15,990 nucleotides of DNA, from the NCBI GenBank assembly GCA_001275005.1, contig JWZX01002115.1, positions 1 through 15,990 of the forward strand, given 5' to 3'. Shown one piece after another: positions 9,541 to 15,990 of the stretch (position 1 is the stretch's first letter; each line of letters opens with the position of its first letter). The position numbers were made by a program, and so were the translations under genes. This DNA comes from Chrysochromulina tobinii. Lineage: Eukaryota > Haptophyta > Prymnesiales > Chrysochromulinaceae. The notes under the pieces were generated by a model. It was not told the origin of the DNA. It did not search any database and worked only from the letters and a program-made list of their open reading frames with translations.

Positions 9541-9588
9541 TCAATTGGAAAGGCGGCGCCATTCGCGCCCTTCGCGACTCAATTGGAA
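9530..9588. repeat. 21-bp direct repeat over the stop codon of gene 3
   Basis: CCCTTCGCGACTCAATTGGA (plus one A) occurs at 9530-9550 and 9568-9588, a 38-bp offset. On the minus strand the upstream copy encodes FQLSREG in frame. The downstream copy is read in another frame and supplies the stop codon (TGA, complement of 9541-9543). Confidence 0.85.
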
Positions 9589-12500
9589 GGTCTCGACAAA
9601 CTCATGATCAGGAGTGCCGTCGGGGAGGCAGACGGTCGCGGTGAACTCGCCCGTGGCGAGGAAGCGCTTCTGCACAATGGCCGTGCGCCACTCCGTCCTC
9701 CCGTCCTCTTCGACCTCAACCTCGACGTGCTCGAACTTGCATGGCATCGCGCGCCGCCACTCAACGCCCTCCTGGCGGTACGAGAAGCGTTCTATGAACT
9801 GCTCGTCCTTATTGATGCAGGCGGTGAATGAGACGACGGCGCCGTTGAGATGCCGATGCGCGCGAACCTGAGCAATCAGCATGCAATCAGCATGCAATCA
9901 GCATGCAATCAGCATGCAATCAGCATGCAATCAACATGCAATCAGCATGCAATCAGCATGCAATCAGGTTCGAGATGCTGATAAGCGCGAACCTGTGCAG
10001 GCTGCCACACGACCTTGCCCTCCTCGGCCGCCACCTCGACGTACACGGTCGCGCCCACGTCGGGCGCGCACCACTGTGCAATCGAACCCACGGCCGACGC
10101 GTCGGTGACACCCTCGGCCTCGTCCGAAGCTGCGGCAACTGGCCGGCGTCCAAAACCACCGCCCCCGCTCGTGCTCACGACGGCGCGTCCTGAGCCCCCG
10201 CCCCCCCCGCTGCCCCCGCCCGTCGCCTTGGCTGCGGAGCCCGAGGTGCGTGCTGCCGAGGAGAGGCGTTGCTCCGCGGCGCAGAGCGGAGCTGGGGGTG
10301 GAGCGCGCCGCTTCGTCCAGCTGTCGAGCACGCAGATCGACGCCGCGTAGCCCAGGCCCCATGGAGCTTCCTGTCTCTCGAGGGCCTTGGCCTCGCATGC
10401 GGCGATCAGCTCGGCCGGTGCGTGGGCAGGCAGCAGCCGCGCCGAGCATCCGAAGCCCCAGCCCGAGGGGACGAGCGCTGTGGCGAGCGCTGTGGAACCA
10501 GTGCCCGGGGCGGCGCCCGCGCCGGGAGTGCCCAAGGAAGAGGTGCCCGGGGCGGCGCCCACGGAAGAGGAGATGGCCGTGTGGACGGGTAGCATCGAAG
10601 TGCGGCCGCGCGCATGGGCCGAGCCCATGCGCGACTCGAGCGCGCTCTCCACTTCCGCGTCCAGCGCGCTCTCGGCCTCCTGGGTGAGCATCCACGTGGG
10701 CTTGGCGCGCCGGCGTGCGGAGCGCTCGCCCGCTTCCGCGGCCATGCACAAGCCCCTGTGCCCATTGGGAGCGACGAGGCGCCGTGGTGAGCATATGCAT
10801 GCAAGGGCAGGTCATCAGATGCAATCAGCGTGCCCATCGGGGAGCGACGAGGCGCCGTGGTGAGCATATGCATGCAAGGGCAGGTCATCAGATGCAATCA
10901 GCGTGCCGTTGGGGAGAGACGAGGCGCCGTGGTGAGCATTGCATGCAAGGGCAGGTCATCAGATGCAATCAGCGTGCCCATCGGGGAGAGACGAGGCGCC
11001 GTGGTGAGCACATGCATGCAAGGGCAGGCCATCAGATGCAATCAGCGTACCTGTGCCCATTGGCGAGGGTGCACCCAAAGGTACCGCATACTACAGAAAC
11101 TCGCCGCTGCTTTTGTGGCCCTGCCGCGCCGTCCGTTTCGGTCGTCGCCTCAGTTGACGCGTCGGCCGCCGCGTCGGCCGCCGCGTCGGCCGCATCGTTC
11201 GGGTCACTCGCAACGCGCGAGACGAGCTGCACGTTATCCTCCTCCCTCTTGGGCTCCACCTCCATGGGCGCCGTAGTGGGCCCCTCCATGCGTGCCTGGG
11301 TATGTACATGGCCACTCGTAACGCCACTTGCCTCGCCATTTGCGGTGCCGCTCGCCAGAGCACCCGCCGCCTTGGGGACCCCGCCGCCCTCGCCGCCCTC
11401 GCCGCCCACGCCGCCGGCCCGAGGGCGCGGCGAATCGGCTTCGGCGCGGGCGCGCTTGAGGGGCAAGACACGCCTCTCAGACCTCTCAGACTCAGGCGTA
11501 GTCACCGAATGGTCCACCGACGATCGTTGTGACGACGGCGTCGGCAGATCGTCGGGAGATTTCGAGGTCGTTGGCAGATCGTTGGCGGCCTGAGATGGCA
11601 TGGCCGTTGCTAGCGGTGGTGGCGGGGGCGGGGCTGGGGATGGCACGGATGTCATGGAGGGCTGCAGCCGCCCAGATCCAACAGTCACCCACTCGTCGAA
11701 GCGGGCATTGAAGCCATTGAAATGCATGCGTAGCTCGCGCGGAGCTGCAGCCGCCGCTGCCTCAGCCTCGACAGAACGACTGTCGTTGGTGCCACCGCCA
11801 TCGCTCGGCCCTCCATCGCTCCTGCTGCCACCACTGCCGCCGCCTCTGCCGCTACCGTTTCCGTCGCCATGACCGCCGCCATTGCCGCCACCATCGCCGC
11901 TGTCACTGCCGCTGCCATTCCCGCCACCACGACGACCGCCTTCGTTGGCGCACGTCACGCCTTCGCGAACGTCGACCACCTTCGCCTCATGCCAGAGCCC
12001 ACGACGGTCGCACGTTCGGAACCGATCGCCCACAACGGCGTCCGCGCCGACCTCGATCGTCGCGACGAGGGGCGGCGCACAGATCGAATGACGCGCGGCA
12101 CTCAACTGCCGATACGAGCGCGCTTCGTCACTATAAGAGCGCGCTTCGTCATAAGAGCGCGCTTCGTCACGATGAGAGCGCGCTTCGTCGGAACCATCCG
12201 CTTCGAACTTCGCCACTGCCGCCGCCGCCGCCGCCGCCTCCGCCGATGATTCGGTGGAGGCGGGTGCTCGAGCGTTTTCCATGGAGCCCGCGGTGGCTAG
12301 CGGGCGGCCACCCCATGGAGGCGCGTCCTCGCGAGCGTCGTCTCGAGCGTTCACACCGCAGGGGGGCGCGTCCTCGCGAGCGTCGTCTCGAGCGTTCACA
12401 CCGCAGGGGGGTGCGTCCTCGCGAGCGTCGTCTCGAGCGTTCCAGGGGGGCGCGGGCACGGCGGCGGCATGCGACGGTCTGTCGCGCGTCCTCTCGAGCA

Positions 12501-14718
12501 GCTCGGCTACAGAAAACGCCATCGGACCGGCCACCGCGGCGCGTGCCTCCGGAAGGGAAGCTTCGGGCGCACCTGGATTGTGTGCCGAGCTGGGCGCCGA
12601 GCTGGGCACCGAGCTGGGCGCCGAGTTGGGCGCGGCGCGTGCCTCCAGAAGGGATGCTTCGGGCGCAACTGCGAGCATCGGCACCGTCTCTGCTGACTCT
12701 GCCGGCGCCGCCGCAGCCGCCGCAGCCGCCGCAGCCGCTGCAGGCGACGCAGCCGCCGCAGGCGACGCGGGCGCGGCGGCGGCGGCGGTTGGGACGGGCG
12801 GATTGTGCGCCGAGCTGGGCGCCGAGATGGGCGCCGAGAACGGGGGGGCGATCTCTTGAAAGAATTCCAGATCGCCGCGTAGAATGAGGCGCGAGCAGCT
12901 CTGGCCTGGGGAGCGCATCGCATCGCCGGAGCTCGGCTCGGGCAGCGGAAAGCCGGGCACGGCCCACCCAGGAGACTTGGCCACTGCACCGCACATGGCC
13001 TCGGCGAACTTCTCCGCGGCGCTCTCGATAGGCTCGGGCGCCGTCGTGGTCGTTGAGCGTGGCGCTCCAGCTGCTGCCGCTGCGCCCTTGGCTTCACCTG
13101 CTGCGCACTTGGCTTCACGTGCTGCTTCACCTGCTGCGCTCTTGGCTTCACGTACTGCTTCGCGTGCTGCGCACTTGGCTTCACGTGCTGCTGCCGCTGC
13201 TGCTGCTGCTGCTTCACCTGATCCGCTCTTGGCTTCACGTGCTGCTTCACGTGCTGCGCTCTTGGCTTCACGTGCTGCTGCGGCTGCTGCTTCACGTGCT
13301 GCGCACTTGGCTTCACGTGCTGCTTCACGTGCTGCGCACTTGGCTTCACGTGCTGCTTCACGTGCTGCTTCACGTGCTGCGCTCTTGGCTTCACGTGCTG
13401 CTGCTGCTGCTACTACTGCGCTGGCATGTTCAAATTCGATCCATAGCGGCGCTGATGCTGCTGAGTCCGTAGCGGCGCTTCCATCACAGCCACCGCCGCC
13501 CCCTGTGCCTCCGACGACGTGCCCCCTGCCTCGACTACTGCCCCTGCCACGTGCTGCTCCGCGCGACCCAAGCCCCCGCCCCATGCTGCCCTTGGCCAAC
13601 GGAAGCAGGGGAAACAGCGCGGAGGGATGCGTGGTGCCGCTTGCCGCGGGAGGCTCCATGCCGGGTAGCCAAGCCCTCGCTCGAGCTTCCCCGGGCGGCC
13701 ACGCACCCAGCCACGGCGCTGGGCCGCTCTGCGCAATAGGATGCGAAGGTATGGTGGCGGGCGCGGTGCCACGAAAGGGCCCGGTGGCAGAGGCGGTGAG
13801 GCTGGCAGCAGCCAAGGGGTTGGCGGCTGAGGCGAAGGGTGACTGACCGGCTGCGCAGCTAGCACCGGCGGCAGACGTAGCTAGAGCGGCAGTCGCGGGT
13901 GGCTCGACCGCGCCCTCGGACCCAAAAAGGTGGCCAGCTAGCACGTGGCCCAGGCTGCCCCTGTCCATCTGAACGCTCGCTACAGTGCTCGCGACGGCCT
14001 CCCCGTAGCCGAGATGGCATGACGAACCCTGTGCTGGCATGACCTCCCCGTAACCAGGCTGCCAAGGCCAGGCCTGAAAGGGTGAAGGCATCCCGATCGG
14101 GACAGTTGTGGACAGTGGCGACTGCCCGATTAGGAAGGTCGCGGGCGGCGGGAAAAGCGGCCGGCCGTTCGCGCTGTCCTGTCCGGCATACAGCGGCCCA
14201 AGCACGGACCCATGAGAGGGCTGAGCGGCACCGGCCGAGGGGAAGGAGAGAGCGGTACCGGTAAAGGAGAGAGCGGAGCCAGGAGAAACCACCACGTCTG
14301 ACGAACCCGAGACGGCGGAGGCGCGCACGACTTCTGACGAACCCGAGACGGCGGAGGCGCGCAAGGGGGTCGCCTTTGTGAACGGCATACTGCCATGGCT
14401 GGAGGCGATCACATCCGCGCCCTTGCAGCCCGGCTGCATGGCCGCTGCGGCCGCCGAGGCCGCGGCGGCCGCGGCAGCCGCGCCCAGGCAGCTGGCCCCC
14501 GCGCCCCTAGCCGCCGCTACCGCAGCCGCCGCGCGCGGATCAGGGGCTGCGCACGGCACACTCGGGATGGCGCTGGGGTTGTTGCGCGGCTCGCCGCCCG
14601 TCTTGGCGGTCGCGCGCGGCTTGGGCACCGACAGTGCGCTCGCGACTGGGACCGCAGCGCTGGCGGCGCTGGCGGCGCTGGCGGCGCTGGCGGTGCTGGC
14701 GGCGCTGGCCGGGGCACC

Positions 14719-14755
<37 letters not shown>

Positions 14756-15639
14756 GCTGCAGCAGCAGCAGCAGCAGCAGCGACCTTTTCTGCCGCATCA
14801 TGTGCCTCCCTGTCTACCGCCTTGCCTGCCGCCTTGCCTGCCGCCTTGCCTGCCGCCTTGCCTGCTGCCGCCGCCTTCTTGTCCGCTGCCAACGTCTTCG
14901 CCACCTTGCCTGCCGCCGCCTCCGTGACTGTGGCTGCCTTCCCTGCCGCCGCTGCCGTCTCTGCCCCTGCCGCTGCTGCCTTGGCAGCCGCAGCCTTCGC
15001 AGTCGCAGAAGTGGCTGCCGGCTGGACCAGCGCCGCTGTGGGCACGGGTACCTTGGACGACGGCGGCGGCGGCCGAGCATCGGCCGCGGCGTCACCGAAG
15101 ACTGCCCGGTTGGATCGCGCGGGCAGAGACAACGGCGCCGTCGTCGTCGGTGAAGATGAGGCGTCCGCGGCGCTGCTGGTTGAGGCCTCCACCATCGCAC
15201 GCTGACGCTTGCCTTTGCCGTCTACGGAGATGCTGGCGCTGGCGTTGCCACTGCCACTGCTGCTATTCGATGGCGCGCAGTTGCTACGGCGCTTTTTTGA
15301 GGACTCTGCTGTCCCGTCTTTCGCCGCTGCGGCCTTCTGCTGGGCCCTGCGGAGGTTCTCCACGAACGCGGTGTCTGCGGCAACGGGATCCTCCCGCCTC
15401 AGCCAGTCGCATCGCACCTCATCCTTGCCGCCCCTCCAAATGTCGTCCGTCCAGATCACCTCGACCATGGTGCTGGAGATAAACTTCGAGACGATCCCGT
15501 AGCATCGAGCATACCGCCAGTGCGCCGCGCCAAAGTGCTGGTAGCTCCACCGGTCGACATTATGGTCCTTGCCAGCGGGCACGTCGTCAAAGTGCCAGGC
15601 GGACACTGAGACGCGGTCACCCTCCGCGGCCGGCGGCAT
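9541..15639 (-). CDS. Giant Tudor-knot plus double Tudor/Agenet-like protein
   Basis: Minus-strand gene joining 15639..11051, 10755..9993 and 9867..9541 (5679 nt, 1892 aa). Residues 1-90 form a folded domain rich in Trp (DIWRGGKDEVRCDWL), family unknown to me. Residues 90-1180 are mostly low complexity: a poly-Ala run (287-308), an AAREAK-type helical repeat (739-862), three DAREDAPPCGVNARD-type repeats (about 1064-1107) and DEARSY repeats. At about 1184-1325 a Tudor-knot/chromo-like domain is interrupted by a Gly/Ser insert and ends with HFNGFNARFDEWV, the signature seen in MOF/MRG15-type readers. The first splice rebuilds a C-x4-C-x5-H-x3-C cluster (1518-1533). Two C-terminal Tudor/Agenet-like repeats follow (1763-1823 and 1824-1892), both ending in EWRR. 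Binding to chromatin or methylated marks is inferred from these folds. Start ATG 15639 is the first in frame. Confidence 0.75.
9868..9992 (-). other. Intron 2 of gene 3 (11-bp repeat intron)
   Basis: Read on minus, the 125-nt intron runs from GTTCGCGC (9992 downward) to TTGCTCAG (ending 9868). It is phase 0: codon GTN at 9867 continues the frame, giving WQPAQ joined to VRAHRH in the first Agenet-like repeat. Without splicing the frame hits TGA 16 codons later. The first 21 bases of the intron match the first bases of the downstream exon at 18 of 21 positions. Confidence 0.85.
9873..9967. repeat. Tandem 11-bp repeat, eight copies plus a partial
   Basis: The unit CAATCAGCATG (plus strand) starts at 9873, 9884, 9895, 9906, 9917, 9928, 9939 and 9950, with a partial copy at 9961. 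Copy six has one G-to-A change. On the transcribed strand each unit reads TGCTGATTGCA, so CTGAT, a good branch-point-like pentamer, recurs every 11 nt. The array fills most of intron 2 of gene 3. Confidence 0.95.
10756..11050 (-). other. Intron 1 of gene 3 (tandem introner array)
   Basis: Read on minus, the 295-nt intron starts GTACGCTGATTGCATC at 11050 and ends CCAATGGGCACAG at 10756. It is phase 2 on both sides and joins AG/G (Arg), giving ANGHR followed by GLCMAAEAG. The upstream exon also ends CCAATGGGCACAG, a 13-base identity with the end of the intron. If retained, the frame stops within 12 nt of the donor region (YADCI then stop). Confidence 0.88.
10756..11050. repeat. Four tandem ~72-bp introner units
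   Basis: The plus-strand anchor GACGAGGCGCCGTGGTGAGC occurs at 10773, 10846, 10918 and 10990, spaced 73, 72 and 72 bp. Each unit also carries GCATGCAAGGGCAGG and ATCAGATGCAATCAGCGT. Unit differences are few. The unit's minus-strand reading shares GATGACCTGCC, TGCTCACCAC and GCGCCTCGTC with the repeat in the intron of gene 1. Confidence 0.95.
12118..12190. repeat. Short repeat encoding DEARSY units of gene 3
   Basis: GAGCGCGCTTCGTC recurs four times with spacings of about 18-21 bp on the plus strand. On minus it encodes DEARSY/DEARSH repeats just before the Tudor-knot region of gene 3. Confidence 0.8.
12325..12445. repeat. Tandem ~51-bp repeat encoding NARDDAREDAPP units
   Basis: GCGTCCTCGCGAGCGTCGTC occurs three times (about 12322, 12369 and 12414), each followed by TCGAGCGTTC. 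On minus they encode three copies of a 15-residue unit of gene 3 with alternating Arg and Asp/Glu, then PPCG or PPWG. Confidence 0.85.
13056..13425. repeat. Long degenerate repeat encoding an Ala/Arg/Glu/Lys helix
   Basis: The plus strand shows CTTGGCTTCACGTGCTGC many times, mixed with GCTGCT runs. On minus it encodes about 120 residues of AAREAK/AAGEAK units in gene 3. The regular i/i+4 Arg-Glu and Glu-Lys spacing predicts a long single alpha-helix or coiled coil. The other-strand Leu/His-rich frames over it are shadows. Confidence 0.85.
14719..14780. repeat. CAG/CTG trinucleotide run
   Basis: About 20 CAG triplets on plus with one GGCTGC interruption. In the frame of gene 3 (minus) it is GCT/GCA read as poly-Ala, residues about 287-308. 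Length is probably polymorphic. Confidence 0.9.
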
Positions 15640-15990
15640 GTGGAGGAAGTATAAACGAGCGACTGGACCGCTTTCCCCTCGAGTCTCGCATCACACAGAC
15701 CACAAGTTTGCGGACCGCGTAACGTCCTGTATGTATGGTGGTGTGATTTATGTCAAACGAACTCCTCAAAGATCATCAGTGTGGATGGCAGCGTTCGACT
15801 CGGCCGTAAAAAAACCACAGCGTCTGTAAAAGGAGTGCCCAGGAGGTTGTTTCATTAGACGTCGTTTCGTATTTCGAAACAGTCGACTGGCTCATACACA
15901 AACCGGCGGCGTTTTTCTAACGGTTGGAGAAATAAAAGAAAAAAAGGAGAAGGGAAAGGAAGGAGAAGGAGAGAAGAGGGGAGTCTGTAG
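15640..15990 (-). promoter_or_regulatory. Upstream region of gene 3
   Basis: On minus this is the 5' flank of gene 3. A TTTATACT box lies about 10-17 bases before the ATG (15648-15655), which is too close to act as a classical TATA box for a transcript including this ATG. Farther upstream, 15928-15985 is a strong polypyrimidine run on minus (purine-only GGAGAAGG-type on plus), similar in kind to the CT-rich leader of gene 1. On plus an AATAAA at about 15931 could serve a gene outside the window. No coding sequence is supported. Confidence 0.4.

Noticed and set aside
9230-9562. Separate 110-aa minus-strand gene
   Set aside because: Its start lies inside the duplicated end of gene 3 and most of it is a 9-bp repeat translation.
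9873-11050. Regular repeats as a CRISPR array
   Set aside because: The 11-bp and 72-bp units abut one another with no unique spacers, and both arrays lie inside frame-restoring introns of a eukaryotic gene.
10715-11593. 292-aa plus-strand open frame across the 72-bp repeats
   Set aside because: It reads the intron array and the antisense of gene 3 exons; its only pattern is the repeated unit.
14378-15205. Plus-strand Ala-rich 275-aa frame, and another reading the CAG run as poly-Gln
   Set aside because: Both are antisense shadows of gene 3; GC-rich Ala/Gly codons leave all frames open, and no folded domain appears in them.

Overview
The window looks like nuclear DNA of a GC-rich unicellular eukaryote, most likely a microalga; a haptophyte-like alga is my best guess, but this is inference. 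The reasons are very large multidomain proteins, long Ala/Gly/Arg-rich low-complexity tracts, spliceosomal introns with GT..AG ends that restore reading frame exactly, and no bacterial operon layout or ribosome binding sites. Because the DNA is so GC-rich, spurious open frames occur on both strands and most were discarded.

Layout. Positions 1-2260 hold no intact gene I can defend, only short protein-like patches in changing frames (a degenerate or many-exon gene on +). Positions 2455-6763 (+) carry gene 1, two exons, 1359 aa: three tandem 6-pyruvoyl-tetrahydropterin-synthase (PTPS)-like domains, a region of uncertain fold, a SAM-methyltransferase-like domain and a C-terminal zinc-type alcohol dehydrogenase (MDR) domain. 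Positions 7327-8712 (+) carry gene 2, a secreted or Golgi-type sulfotransferase-like protein with an acidic Pro/Asp/Glu repeat tail. Positions 15639-9541 (-) carry gene 3, three exons, 1892 aa: an uncharacterised N-terminal domain, very long low-complexity and Ala/Arg/Glu/Lys helical repeats, a Tudor-knot/chromo-like domain, a Cys/His cluster rebuilt by splicing, and two C-terminal Tudor/Agenet-like repeats. Genes 2 and 3 converge on a repeat-rich spacer (8713-9540).

The most notable system is the introns. All three that I can define are built almost wholly of tandem repeats, have near-identical direct repeats at their two ends, and share sequence words. The intron of gene 1 (+ strand) and intron 1 of gene 3 (- strand) are tandem arrays of the same element (units of 81 and about 72 bp), each in sense orientation to its host gene. 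The third intron is eight copies of an 11-bp unit that shares a word with the others. This is what a family of introner elements (mobile or duplicating introns) should look like, with inner copies having lost one or both splice sites so that the array is removed as one intron.

No functional link between the three genes is evident: gene 1 suggests a pterin-like or other small-molecule pathway collapsed into one polypeptide, gene 2 sulfation in the secretory pathway, gene 3 chromatin or methyl-mark reading.
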